Below, piece after piece: positions 25,825 to 34,173 of a DNA stretch of 35,434 bases; the first letter of the stretch is position 1, and every line of letters starts with the position of its first letter. Source of the DNA: Rhizobiaceae bacterium (GTDB taxonomy: Bacteria > Pseudomonadota > Alphaproteobacteria > Rhizobiales > Rhizobiaceae); NCBI GenBank assembly GCA_013214695.1, contig JABSRX010000084.1, forward strand, positions 1-35,434, read 5' to 3'. A program made the position numbers and the translations under genes. Under the pieces are notes generated by a model that saw only the letters and a list, made by a program, of their open reading frames with translations, was not told the origin of the DNA and searched no databases.

Positions 25825-26598
25825 TCAGACGCCGCGGGCGGTACGCACCCACTGGACGATGTCGGCGATATTGCTCGGCGCTGTGAAGCCGCACTGGCCC
25901 ATCTCGTCTTCGAGTTCCAGCGTGATGCCTTTCTTGCCGAGGCCCAGGGCTTCGGAAATCGGACCGCTGGACACGGCCGTGGTGACATTGGCGAGATCCG
26001 ACACGCCCTCGCACAGATGCACGACACCGCCACCGGCGCTCCACCAGACAAGGTCCTGGCCAACGAGTTGTCTGACCACCTGAGATTCAACCGCCACCTG
26101 TTCTTTCGAGAGCGGTTGGAAATCGATGCCGACAACGGTGGCGATGATCGCCACCACGATGGCCGCGCCACCAGCGATGTTCTTCTGCTTGGCGTCCATG
26201 TCCTTGTTCAGGAAGATCATGGCGATCAGCGGCAGGAAGGCCAGCAGCGCGATGAAGGCGCCCAACTGGTTCTGGATGAAGAATTTGACCGGCTCCTTGC
26301 GCGATGCCGGATCAAGCCGGTTGGCCTGTTTCCAAAGCAACGAACCGCCAATCGCCAGAATGCCGATGACGACGACAAAGCCGATCAGCGTATACCAGCG
26401 CCACTGCGGGAAGCCCTGGGCTTCGACCAGTTCGTCGAACGGCGGGCGCAACAGCCAGAAGATGGCAACCAACTCCAAAATGATCGCTACGGCCCACAGG
26501 CCGAGCGCAATCATCCGCTTGGTTTTCGCCGAAGCCTTGGCCTCCGGCATGGGCTCAAAGGTTGGGGTTGAATCGTTGTCTTCTGATGCTTTGGCCAC
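25825..26598 (-). CDS. Four-helix membrane protein with a C-terminal globular domain, unrecognised
   Basis: A 257-residue protein starting at GTG 26598, with GGGGG upstream. An acidic, charged N terminus (about 25 residues) is followed by four hydrophobic helices: MIALGLWAVAIILELVAIF, TLIGFVVVIGILAIGGSLL, LGAFIALLAFLPLIAMIFL and AAIVVAIIATVVGI. A soluble C-terminal domain of about 80 residues then contains VWWSAGGGVVHLCEGVSDL and DEMGQCGF with two Cys that could pair if extracytoplasmic. The family was not recognised. It has its own terminator (25773-25798) and is divergent from a GAF-GGDEF gene. The coding frame has normal GC-ending codon use, so it is a real gene. Confidence 0.75.
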   Translation of the reverse strand: MAKASEDNDSTPTFEPMPEAKASAKTKRMIALGLWAVAIILELVAIFWLLRPPFDELVEAQGFPQWRWYTLIGFVVVIGILAIGGSLLWKQANRLDPASRKEPVKFFIQNQLGAFIALLAFLPLIAMIFLNKDMDAKQKNIAGGAAIVVAIIATVVGIDFQPLSKEQVAVESQVVRQLVGQDLVWWSAGGGVVHLCEGVSDLANVTTAVSSGPISEALGLGKKGITLELEDEMGQCGFTAPSNIADIVQWVRTARGV

Positions 26599-26882
26599 GT
26601 GAATGCGCCCCCTATTTAATGCGTCTGAGCCCGATTCTGGCTGAAGTGGTGATTCGGTTCAAGTTTTGTTGATTGTGGCTGTGAATTGGGTCGCGGAACC
26701 CATAAACCGAAGGTTAACCCCGATCGGCGAGGATGGAGGTGGTTGAAAATTCGACCACAGAAGATGGCGCAATAGAGTGGGGCTGCCGATTGCCGGAATC
26801 CGGCGCTTCCCATGCTGTCTCGATTGATCATGTACGATCATGGCCACCGGAATGTCTCGAGGGGTATGGCCAGGAGTGTACG

Positions 26883-28271
26883 GTGCCAAACGACAGCCAA
26901 AATTACGAGCAAAGGATGCGCCGCCTTTTACCGAGCCATGTCGGTGAATTGGGGGGAGACGAACGCCATTGGCTGGATGAAATGGCGCTGACTGCGGCGC
27001 AGCTCATCGACGCCCCGATGGCGCAGATCAGCCTGAGCACGGGCGATGGGCAATCTGTCGTCAGCGCGACCGGGTTGAACATGACCTGGGCCACCACCGA
27101 GGCAGCCTTTTGCCATCACACGGTTCTCAGCGGCGACACCATTGTCGTCGACGACAGCGCAGCGGACCCGCGCTTCTCATCCAGCCCCCTGGTGCAGCGT
27201 GGCCCGCAAATTCGTGCCTTTGCCGGCGCCGTGATCATGTCAGATGACGATCGTATTCTCGGCACGCTGTGTGTCTTTGACACCGACAAGCGAGCCTTTC
27301 TGGTTGGTGAGGTCAGAAGTCTGGAACGGCTTGCGCGACTGATCGCCGGTCACATTCAGACCCACCATGCCGCCCAAAAGGCCGAGAAGGCCGAACGCCG
27401 TTTGGTCGAGGCGGTCGATGCGCTTCCGGACGGACTGGTCTTTTACGACGATGAAGACCGGCTGGTTCTGTGCAACCAACGCTATCGGGAGATATACGCC
27501 GAAAGTGCTGACCTGATCGTACCCGGTGCCCGCTTTGAAGATATCATCCGCGGCGGCGTCAGGCGCGGCCAATATCCCGAAGCCGCTGGGCGTGAAGAGG
27601 ATTTCGTCAAGGAACGGGTGCGCATTCACCAGAACCCGGGCGACCCGATCGAACAGGAACTGCCCGGTGACCGCTGGTTGCGCATTCAGGAAGGCAAGAC
27701 CACCGATGGCGGCCTGATCGGTTTTCGTTTCGACATCACCACCATTAAGCGCCAGGAGCGGGAACTGTCGCATCTGGCCTGGACGGACGGCCTGACCGGC
27801 ACACTGAACCGCACGCGTTTTGTCGAACTTGCCAACAACGAATTCAAGCGCTCGGTCAGACACGGGTGCGAACTCGCGGTCTTGTTGGCCGATGTCGATC
27901 ATTTCAAGCAGATCAATGATCAACACGGCCATGCGGCGGGGGATCACGTGTTGATCGAGCTGGTCAAACGCTGGAAGACCAATCTGCGTGACCATGACCT
28001 GATCGGCCGTTTGGGGGGCGAGGAGTTTGGCATCCTTCTGCCCGAAACCTGCGAGGTGGATGCCTTCTGTGTGGCCGAAAAGATCCGTCAGCAGACGGAA
28101 TTGGTTCCGTTCTGGTACGAGAACACGCCGCTGGACATCACCGTGAGCATTGGCATCGGCATCATCAGCGACCATACGGAATCGATCGACGATATTCTCC
28201 TGTCCGCCGACAAGTCGCTCTATCAGGTCAAACGAACCGGCCGCAACGCCTGCCTGTTGCTGGCGGCATAG
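26883..28271 (+). CDS. GAF-PAS-GGDEF diguanylate cyclase
   Basis: A 462-residue soluble sensor from GTG 26883. This start is favoured over the upstream ATG at 26733 because AGGAG lies 6 nt before the GTG and the 50 upstream codons look non-coding (rich in Trp and Cys). Domains: GAF (about 10-150; AFAGAVIMSDDDRILGTLCV typical of the GAF end), PAS (about 165-285; ALPDGLVFYDDEDRLVLCNQ and GFRFDITTIK), and GGDEF (about 295-460) with GGEEF intact. An inhibitory RxxD site (RDHD, five residues before GGEEF) is present, so product inhibition by c-di-GMP is expected. It should make c-di-GMP from two GTP in response to a small cytoplasmic signal. Confidence 0.92.
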   Translation: MPNDSQNYEQRMRRLLPSHVGELGGDERHWLDEMALTAAQLIDAPMAQISLSTGDGQSVVSATGLNMTWATTEAAFCHHTVLSGDTIVVDDSAADPRFSSSPLVQRGPQIRAFAGAVIMSDDDRILGTLCVFDTDKRAFLVGEVRSLERLARLIAGHIQTHHAAQKAEKAERRLVEAVDALPDGLVFYDDEDRLVLCNQRYREIYAESADLIVPGARFEDIIRGGVRRGQYPEAAGREEDFVKERVRIHQNPGDPIEQELPGDRWLRIQEGKTTDGGLIGFRFDITTIKRQERELSHLAWTDGLTGTLNRTRFVELANNEFKRSVRHGCELAVLLADVDHFKQINDQHGHAAGDHVLIELVKRWKTNLRDHDLIGRLGGEEFGILLPETCEVDAFCVAEKIRQQTELVPFWYENTPLDITVSIGIGIISDHTESIDDILLSADKSLYQVKRTGRNACLLLAA

Positions 28272-28283
28272 GCCTACCCGAGA

Positions 28284-29396
28284 TCATTTCACCCCGACCC
28301 ACCATGCTTCATTTGTGAACGCCGCGCCGGACAGAACCGGTTGCCCGACCTTGGGCGTCAGCAAGGTGGAATTGCTTTCCTGCGCCGCCTTGATGGTGCG
28401 CCGGATCGGTTCGTCCCAGTCATGGATCGCCAGGTTGAACGTTGCCCAGTGAACCGGCAGCAGTTTTTTGCCGCGCAGGTCCTGGTGGGTGCGAACCGCA
28501 TTTTCCGCCGTCATATGAATGTCCAGCCACGCTTGAGTGGGTCCATAGGCGCCGATCTTGATCATGTTCAGATCAAACGGCCCCAGCTTTTCGCCAATCT
28601 CTGCAAACAGTTTCGAATAGCCGGAATCGCCGCTGTAAAAGGCCCGTTCTTGCTGGCCCACCAGGGCCCATGAGGCCCATTGGGTGCGCTTGTAATCCAG
28701 CAAGCCGCGGCCGGAATAGTGCCGGCTCGGTGTGGCGATGATCTTCAGATTGCCGATCTCGGCTTCCTGCCACCAGGCCATTTCGTGCACCTGTTCACTG
28801 GCAATGCCCCACGCGTCAAAGTGAATGCCGACGCCGAGAGGAACGTAAAAGTGGGTGCCGCCGGCGGCGAGGTGGCGGGTGGTGGCCTCGTCGAGATGAT
28901 CATAGTGGTTGTGGGAAATCACCACCGCGTCGACATTGGCGACCTTGGCCAGGTCAATTGGCACGGGATGCAACCGCTTGGGGCCGACATAAGTGACCGG
29001 CGACACCCGTTCGGAGAAGACCGGATCGACAAACACCCGCTTGCCCTCCAGCTCGACAAGAACCGTTGCATGGCCAAACCAGGTGGCCTTCAAAGCTTGC
29101 GACGCGGGGCCCGTGAACACATCGGCCGCCACCGGCACAACCGGGATGACCCCGTCCGGTTCGCGCTTTTGCTCGCCAAAAAACTGTTCTTTCAAAAACT
29201 CCCAAGTGATCTCGGTCGGCGCCTGCCGTTCAACATTCACAAACGCGCCATCCTGGAACAGGGACGACTGCTGCATGCGCGCCAACCGCTCTTCGGATGC
29301 CGGTGTGTGAAGGAAATAGGCGACGCCCGCCTATCCAAGCCCCACGACAACAACAATGCTGACCAATCCGATCAGCGTCCATTTGACAATTTTCAT
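28284..29396 (-). pseudogene. MBL-fold metallohydrolase (NAPE-PLD/UlaG-like) with an in-frame TAG in its signal anchor
   Basis: The ATG at 29396 opens MKIVKWTLIGLVSIVVVVGL, a clear signal anchor, but codon 22 is TAG (29331-29333). The same frame continues as AGVAYFLHTPASEERL and then about 330 residues of MBL-fold enzyme. Metal ligands are present: SHNHYDHLD (HxHxDH), PSRHYSGRG, YSGDSGY and LPVHWATF. This group hydrolyses phosphodiester, lactone or related bonds in the periplasm or at the membrane. Without readthrough the anchor is lost; a TTG at 29285 could start a shortened cytoplasmic form, but no ribosome-binding site supports it. Only one base change separates the gene from an intact reading frame, so a recent mutation or a sequencing error is possible. 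Confidence 0.8.
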
Positions 29397-29593
29397 GCGA
29401 CTCAGCGTCCGTGTTTTGGAGCGATGGTTCCCACCTCGATAGCACCATTTGCGGTGTTATGCCCAATCGCCCGCCTTTTGGCACAAACCAGTGCGGCAAA
29501 TTGAGCTTGCGCACCTTACCGTTTGAATTCCCAAAGCCAGGCGCGTAGCGTCCCGCTCCAGGAATAACATGGAACCAGACAACGGGGATCAAC

Positions 29594-29974
29594 GTGTTCA
29601 GTCATATCATGGTCGGCTCAGACGACATCGAAACATCAAAAGCCTTTTACGATGCCGTATTGGGCGAATTGGGCCACAAGCCCGGGGTCATCGACCCCAA
29701 GGGCAGGTGCTTTTATTTCACCCCCACCGGCGTGTTCTCAATCAGCAAACCGATCGACGGCGAAGTCGCCACCTGCGGCAATGGCAGCACGATTGGCTTT
29801 TCTGCAGAAGACCCGGATGCCGCCGACAGATGGCACGCGGCCGGTCTGGCGCATGGTGGCACCACCTGCGAAGACCCGCCCGGCATTCGGCCTGGCGCCA
29901 AGGGCGATCTCTATATCGCCTATCTGCGGGATCCCTTCGGCAACAAGATCTGCGCCCTGCATCGCATGAAGTGA
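29594..29974 (+). CDS. VOC family protein (glyoxalase/bleomycin-resistance-like)
   Basis: A 126-residue protein starting at GTG 29594, with GGGGA 6 nt upstream. It shows the vicinal-oxygen-chelate fold: FSHIMVGSDDIETSKAFYDA at the N terminus, GFSAEDPDAADRWHAAGL in the middle, and AYLRDPFGNKICALH at the end. The pattern H...Y...DPxGN is typical of the family. Small VOC proteins of this kind act as dioxygenases, isomerases or binding proteins for drugs; which one applies here is unknown. It lies between two nonsense-interrupted hydrolase genes on the other strand and has an ordinary intact frame. Confidence 0.88.
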   Translation: MFSHIMVGSDDIETSKAFYDAVLGELGHKPGVIDPKGRCFYFTPTGVFSISKPIDGEVATCGNGSTIGFSAEDPDAADRWHAAGLAHGGTTCEDPPGIRPGAKGDLYIAYLRDPFGNKICALHRMK

Positions 29975-29980
29975 CGGACC

Positions 29981-30844
29981 TTACGGGGTCACAAACCAGT
30001 CCCAGATTTCGCCCCACAGGGCTTCGCGGCCCTTTCGGAAGGCGCCTTCATGGCCGATCCTCTTGACGCCGTAATCTTGCGGTGCCTTGAGGATCAGCTG
30101 TTTGGGCGCATTGGGGTAGCAGGCCAGGATGTCGCCGGCCGCGGTTTCGGTTGCAATCGGATCATCGGTGAAGATCCATGACGCTATCGGTGATGTCACA
30201 TTCTGATAGTGCTCCGGCGCCAGCTCTGTCTTCAGATCAGGCTGGAAATAGGCCTTTCGATGGCTCCACCTGCGCCAGGTCCGAAACAGTTTGGGTGGCA
30301 GCGGCTCGCCCTGCCATCCGCCGACCCGTTCAACGGCCCCGTGCCGCCACAGGGAATAGCTGCCCAGCCCTCACCAGAAATAGAATTCGCGCAGCAGGTA
30401 GCTTTTGTGATGGCCACCAAAGTAACCGGTGCCGACACTGATAAAGGCGTGTTTAGAAATGCGCGCATGATTGTCGATCAGGCCGAGGAAATGACCACCA
30501 ACGCTGTGCGCCAGGTGGTAGAGGGGCAGGTCGGGATAGCGGTTCGACATTTCGGTAATCGCCGCCGGCGTGTCGAAGCGCCCCCAGTCTGAATAGGCAA
30601 TTTGGGCAAAGGCCGCAGGGTCCCCCACCGATCCGCCCATGCCGCGATAGTCATAAGTCAGCACCACGGCACCCCGTGCGGCCAGATATCTTGCCGCGGG
30701 TTCATAAAAATGTCTGGGAAATCCGGTGCCTGCAGACAGGATGATGGCGCATTGCGGATCCTGCGCAGCGAACAGACTGGCCTCGATGCGCCAACCATCG
30801 GCGGTGTCGAAATGCAGTGTGCTGGGGTCGATTGGCGGGGTCAT
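29981..30844 (-). pseudogene. Alpha/beta hydrolase (serine hydrolase) interrupted by an in-frame TGA
   Basis: The ATG at 30844 begins MTPPIDPSTLHFDTADGW, with GGAGG 9 nt upstream and 1 nt after the MarR stop codon. A TGA at 30371-30373 follows FYFW, but the same frame continues as GLGSYSLWRHGAVERVGGW to the stop at 29981. The triad is complete only when both halves are joined: AHSVGGH (Ser), FTDDP (Asp), GHEGAF (His). SAGTGFPRHFYEP and YDYRGMGGS match the oxyanion region. The TGA most likely replaces a Trp codon by one base change. The full protein would have about 286 residues, normal for the family. It is the second gene of the marR operon, so it was probably the regulated enzyme. Confidence 0.82.
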
Positions 30845-30845
30845 C

Positions 30846-31295
30846 TCAATCGACCTCCGCACTGTTGATGATCGATTCCGCATTGTCCCACAGATGTTTG
30901 AGAAAGCGCGAAATGACTGCGATCTCAGGTTCCGAAAACGGTTTCAACAGCGCCGCGTTGAACGCCTTGGTTTTGTGTTTGGCATCTTCAGCCAGCTGCC
31001 GCCCCTTGGGCGTCAAAAAGATGAGGGCCATGCGGCCGTCAACTTCCGCTTCGCGCCTCTCCACCAACGCGGCGGCTGACATTCTGTCGATCAACCCGGT
31101 CAGGCTGGACTTGCCCATGCCGAGCGCCTTGGCGATGTCGCCAATCGGCTGGCCATCCCGCTTTGACAGGATGAACAGAACCGCCACCTGGGTGGTCGTC
31201 AGGCCTGCTTCCTTGCGGGTGTGCTGATCGGCGGCGCGAAACAGCGCGCTGTGGGCCACCTGAAGGGCGTGGAAGACGGGAACCGATGCGGGCAA
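30846..31295 (-). CDS. MarR-family transcriptional regulator
   Basis: About 149 residues. The winged helix-turn-helix is clear: LTTTQVAVLFILSKRDGQPI, then IAKALGMGKSSLTGLIDRM as recognition helix, and a wing VERREAEVDGRMALIFLTPKG. Helices for dimerisation frame it. The start used is TTG at 31295; no strong ribosome-binding site is visible, so the exact start is uncertain. Its stop (TGA) is followed after 1 nt by the hydrolase ATG, a coupled operon. A near-perfect palindrome at 31321-31336, 26 nt before the start, fits autoregulation. Known MarR proteins respond to phenolics or lipophilic compounds; here the ligand is unknown. Confidence 0.88.
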   Translation of the reverse strand: MPASVPVFHALQVAHSALFRAADQHTRKEAGLTTTQVAVLFILSKRDGQPIGDIAKALGMGKSSLTGLIDRMSAAALVERREAEVDGRMALIFLTPKGRQLAEDAKHKTKAFNAALLKPFSEPEIAVISRFLKHLWDNAESIINSAEVD

Positions 31296-31320
31296 GACGA
31301 TTGTGGCCTGGTTTCAAACT

Positions 31321-31336
31321 AGTTCGTATATGAACT
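31321..31336. promoter_or_regulatory. MarR-type operator
   Basis: AGTTC and GAACT arms flank GTATAT (16 bp; only the innermost outer pair mismatches). This resembles the AGTTCATATATGAACT-type sites bound by MarR proteins and lies just upstream of the MarR start on the minus strand. Confidence 0.7.
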
Positions 31337-31445
31337 AAATTGGACTGCCCGTCCAGCGGTACGCGAATAAAGCCGGCCCATGCGATGGCGTTTCGCAGGG
31401 CCCGGCAGATCAGATGATGTTGGAATGGGTGCCTGGCCCGGCGGA

Positions 31446-32465
31446 TCACAAACCCGTGGCGTAGCTGGTCAGTTTGAAACTGTTGGGTTTGACCAGGCGG
31501 CCCATGGACGCGAACTCTTTCGACCAGGTGCGGGCCTGCGCATTCAGCGTCTCCATATCCGGTCGGTTGGTCCAGTAGTTGACGCAGAGCCAGGCCCCGT
31601 CATCGCCTTGCCCGACGGTGCGGTACAGCAGGGTGCCGTTCTGGTTCATCTTCGCGGTGACCTGCTCGAAGAAGCCGCGCACTTCGGCCGGGTCCGCCCC
31701 ATCGGCCTGCTCAAACAGCACGATCTCCACATGTTTGGGCACCCGCAGATCGTCGGCGCCAACCTTTTGAGTAAGCCCCCCGGACAGGCGCTTCAGCGGC
31801 ATCTGAAGGGCTGTGGGGCGGGCATCCGGCGTCGCCAAGGGTTTGCCATCAACCGGCCGCGCGCCAAAATACAGATGCCCGGCCGATACATGCAGCACCT
31901 CATATTCAGACGTCGGCGAGTTGGCGGCCACGCCCATCACCGAGCAGCCGGTTTCAAAGACGTTTTGTTCTTGACCGACTTGCCAAGGTGCGCTGCCGCA
32001 ACTGCCTTCTGCAGCGGAATTCAGGAAGCCGGCAAAACCTTCGGCGCGCGGTGTCAGCGACAAATAATCATTGACCGTCATGTCGACTTCCCTAGCCCCC
32101 GGCGCCACAGCGGACGGGCCCAAAAGCGTCACATCACCGCCGAACTTCAGCTCAACCAGCGGTGTGGTGCAGCCCGGGTCCGCATAGTTTGTAAAATGCG
32201 CATCAATGCGCCCGGGTTTGAAAGTGATCGACCGCTTCAGATACCACGACGACACCCCATCCGGTCCGGCCTGCGGGCGCAATTCGCAGGCAATGCTTTC
32301 CCATTGGCCCTCCAGATCAAAGTGTTTCTCCTGGGCACTAGCGCCACCGCCGCCACCAACGTCGGCGGCGAGGGCGGCGACGGCGGCGACGGCGGCGAGG
32401 GCGGCGACCTTGCTACGGCGTTTGGCGGTGAAAGTTGAATGTGGCAATGTCAGATGTGTCATCAT
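31446..32465 (-). CDS. Secreted APCDD1-like protein with a C-terminal ABM-like domain
   Basis: About 339 residues from the ATG pair at 32465/32462 (AGGGA precedes them); a longer start at 32513 adds an unlikely cytoplasmic leader. A signal peptide with core VAALAAVAAVAALAA ends near ASAQ. The first half resembles the APCDD1 fold of Wnt-antagonist proteins: LEGQWESIACELRP, WYLKRSITFKPGRID, NYADPGCTTPLVELKFGG, and a Cys-rich second part (SCGSAPW, ETGCSVMG, EYEVLHVSAGHLYFG). The last 100 residues (KHVEIVLFEQADGA, AWLCVNYWTNRPDME) look like a ferredoxin-like ABM dimeric barrel. Both assignments come from remembered patterns and are moderate. The gene is divergent from a LysR regulator with under 80 nt between starts. 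Confidence 0.65.
   Translation of the reverse strand: MMTHLTLPHSTFTAKRRSKVAALAAVAAVAALAADVGGGGGASAQEKHFDLEGQWESIACELRPQAGPDGVSSWYLKRSITFKPGRIDAHFTNYADPGCTTPLVELKFGGDVTLLGPSAVAPGAREVDMTVNDYLSLTPRAEGFAGFLNSAAEGSCGSAPWQVGQEQNVFETGCSVMGVAANSPTSEYEVLHVSAGHLYFGARPVDGKPLATPDARPTALQMPLKRLSGGLTQKVGADDLRVPKHVEIVLFEQADGADPAEVRGFFEQVTAKMNQNGTLLYRTVGQGDDGAWLCVNYWTNRPDMETLNAQARTWSKEFASMGRLVKPNSFKLTSYATGL
32364..32408 (-). repeat. Five tandem 9-bp units encoding the signal-peptide core
   Basis: GGCGGCGAG, GGCGGCGAC, GGCGGCGAC, GGCGGCGAG and GGCGGCGAC run without a gap. Read on the minus strand they encode Val/Leu-Ala-Ala units, which make the hydrophobic core of the secreted protein's signal peptide. Confidence 0.9.
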
Positions 32466-32514
32466 GGATCCCTGGCTGGTGGTTTTTTCAAACCCTGGCA
32501 AACCGCATGACATG

Positions 32515-32527
32515 CATCAAATTGATG
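32515..32527. promoter_or_regulatory. Candidate LysR-type operator
   Basis: CATCAA and TTGATG arms surround one A (perfect 6+1+6 inverted repeat), in the short divergent gap between the APCDD1-like gene and the LysR ATG at 32542. The position fits control of both promoters. A longer LysR start (32512) would put the site inside the gene. Confidence 0.55.
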
Positions 32528-32541
32528 TTTATTATCGTTGC

Positions 32542-33444
32542 ATGAATCAAAATCATGTAAATCTGGCCAGTCTCGACCTCAACCTGATCACCGCCTTGAG
32601 CGCCCTGCTGGAGCACCGTTCGGTCACCGTGGCGGCGCGCCATGTGGGCCGCACCCAGTCGGCCATGTCGCACAGCCTGACGCGACTGCGGGATCATTTT
32701 CACGATCCCATTCTGGTGCGCGATGGCTGGACCATGCAACTGACGCCGTTTGGCGAGCGCCTGCGCCCGCGCGTCGAACAGGCGGCGCAGGCAACGCGGA
32801 TGCTGTTTGAAAACAGTGTCGACTTCGATCCGGCGCTCAGCAGTGCCGTGATCCGGATTGCCACGCCTGACTTGTGCACCCAGCTGTTCACCGACTTCAT
32901 CGGCGCCGTGTCCCGCCAGGCCCCCAGTGCCAGTGTGGAATTTGTCGAGGCCAGCTCGGTGCGCCAGTCGGTGTTGAACTCAAAGGCCGATATCGGGCTG
33001 GTATTTGGCCATCCCAAAGCCAATGCCAATTTGAGCGTCCATCCACTCGCAGCCCTCGACTGGTGCACGTTCACGCCCCGCGGTCATGCCTATGCAACGC
33101 AACAATCCCGGCAGGTCTGGAGCGACGCCCACCACATTGTCGTTGGCTCCAGCGGCGGCACGGCCGGGCCGATCGATAAGGCGATGCGCAAACGGGGCAT
33201 TGAGCGGCGGGTCCTGTGCTATGCCACCAACTTCTCCTCAGCCCTTTGTCTTGCAGCAGAACACAACGCCCTGTTCACAACCGTCCGCGCCCCATTCGAA
33301 CAGGCGGCCGGACAATTGGGCCTGGTCGCCACCCCACCGCCCTTCGACATGGCGCGGGCGCCGGTCTCGCTGCTGTTTCGAGCCGATCACGGAGATCCCT
33401 ATGCCATATGGTTGCGCAAACTGTGTGTCGAGGCGCTCACCTGA
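32542..33444 (+). CDS. LysR-family transcriptional regulator
   Basis: About 300 residues from ATG 32542 (MNQNHVNLASLDLNLI); ATG 32512 would add ten residues and overlap an inverted repeat. The N-terminal helix-turn-helix reads LLEHRSVTVAARHVGRTQSA and is followed by LTRLRDHFHDPILVR, the NodD/LeuO-like version of the LysR signature. The effector domain has ATPDLCTQLFTDFI, then KADIGLVFG, and ends normally near residue 298. No strong ribosome-binding site precedes either ATG. Divergent orientation suggests it regulates the APCDD1-like secreted protein gene and itself. Effector is unknown. Confidence 0.9.
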   Translation: MNQNHVNLASLDLNLITALSALLEHRSVTVAARHVGRTQSAMSHSLTRLRDHFHDPILVRDGWTMQLTPFGERLRPRVEQAAQATRMLFENSVDFDPALSSAVIRIATPDLCTQLFTDFIGAVSRQAPSASVEFVEASSVRQSVLNSKADIGLVFGHPKANANLSVHPLAALDWCTFTPRGHAYATQQSRQVWSDAHHIVVGSSGGTAGPIDKAMRKRGIERRVLCYATNFSSALCLAAEHNALFTTVRAPFEQAAGQLGLVATPPPFDMARAPVSLLFRADHGDPYAIWLRKLCVEALT

Positions 33445-33475
33445 CGGACCGCGCAATAACCTGCGGTATCAAAAC

Positions 33476-33910
33476 TCAGGCGCGCAGGCCGGACGTGCAG
33501 TCGCGGAAATCCTGAACCGCCGGTGCCGCCCCATCGAGCGAGACTTTCACCGCCTGATCTCCCAGCAAAGCCGTCGCCGTACGGTTGAATTCGAGCCCGT
33601 TCAAAACATTGCCGAAACCCGCATCGGACACGGTCAGCGTCGCCCCGCCGTCGGAGATGACGTGGCGGCCTGTGGAGATCGTCAGGCTGCGCGGTCCCTC
33701 AAAGCGGATGGCGAAAACCGGATAGCGGCGCCACGCCTTGCTCGGCGTGATGGTGATCGCATAGATCTTTGAACCCGGGTCATAGGTCAGCCGCACATCG
33801 GCCGTCGCCTCGCTGTGCTCCAACACGCAAAGCGCCTCCGAGCGGGTTTCCCACGCCAGAGCGGTGGAGGTACAGAACAATGAGACAAAAGGAAGAAGCG
33901 CGCGCGACAT
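33476..33910 (-). CDS. Small secreted protein, unrecognised
   Basis: About 144 residues from ATG 33910. It starts with MSRALLPFVSLFCTSTALAW, a signal peptide likely cut after ALA, before WETRSEAL. The mature part is beta-rich with alternating polar/hydrophobic strands (YAITITPSKAWRRYPVFAIR, RSLTISTGRHVISDGG, GATLTVSDAGF). Two Cys, one near the mature N terminus (ALCVLEH) and one at the C terminus (DFRDCTSG), could form a disulfide tying the ends. A longer frame starting at 33970 places 20 residues before the signal peptide and is less likely. No family was recognised. It converges with the LysR gene (31 nt apart). Confidence 0.7.
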   Translation of the reverse strand: MSRALLPFVSLFCTSTALAWETRSEALCVLEHSEATADVRLTYDPGSKIYAITITPSKAWRRYPVFAIRFEGPRSLTISTGRHVISDGGATLTVSDAGFGNVLNGLEFNRTATALLGDQAVKVSLDGAAPAVQDFRDCTSGLRA

Positions 33911-34070
33911 TCCACCACCATAGCAGATCAGTCGCACCTTTGTGGCGGCTATCTTGACGCAGGGCGCCAAACGGCACCGTCCAACTCGGCGCGGTCGGAA
34001 AATACTTCAATGACCCGGCAAACAATTGCCTATGCGTCAAATCTATGGAATTTTAAAATAAGTTACCCAA

Positions 34071-34093
34071 TAATCGATCAAAATATTCGATTA
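34071..34093. repeat. AT-rich inverted repeat in the mucR promoter region
   Basis: TAATCGA (34071-34077) and TCGATTA (34087-34093) are perfect arms around a 9-nt AT-rich spacer, about 80 nt before the mucR ATG. The whole 33990-34170 stretch is AT-rich, as expected for MucR targets, so autoregulation is plausible. Confidence 0.55.
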
Positions 34094-34173
34094 AGTTTTT
34101 ATAATTCATCCTAGATTTTATCGAAGTTGCTTGATAGTTTGCGCACAAACGGGTACAACTCTGGTGACTTTTA

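Noticed and set aside
24982-26571. Long plus-strand open frame (529 codons) opposite the acyl-CoA ligase and membrane protein
   Set aside because: It spans two genes, crosses a terminator and an intergenic gap, and gives a low-complexity Arg/Gln-rich product.
31380-32438. Plus-strand open frame (352 codons) opposite the APCDD1-like gene
   Set aside because: No motif, and it includes the 9-bp repeat read as Gly/Asp tract; the minus-strand frame has a signal peptide and conserved pattern.
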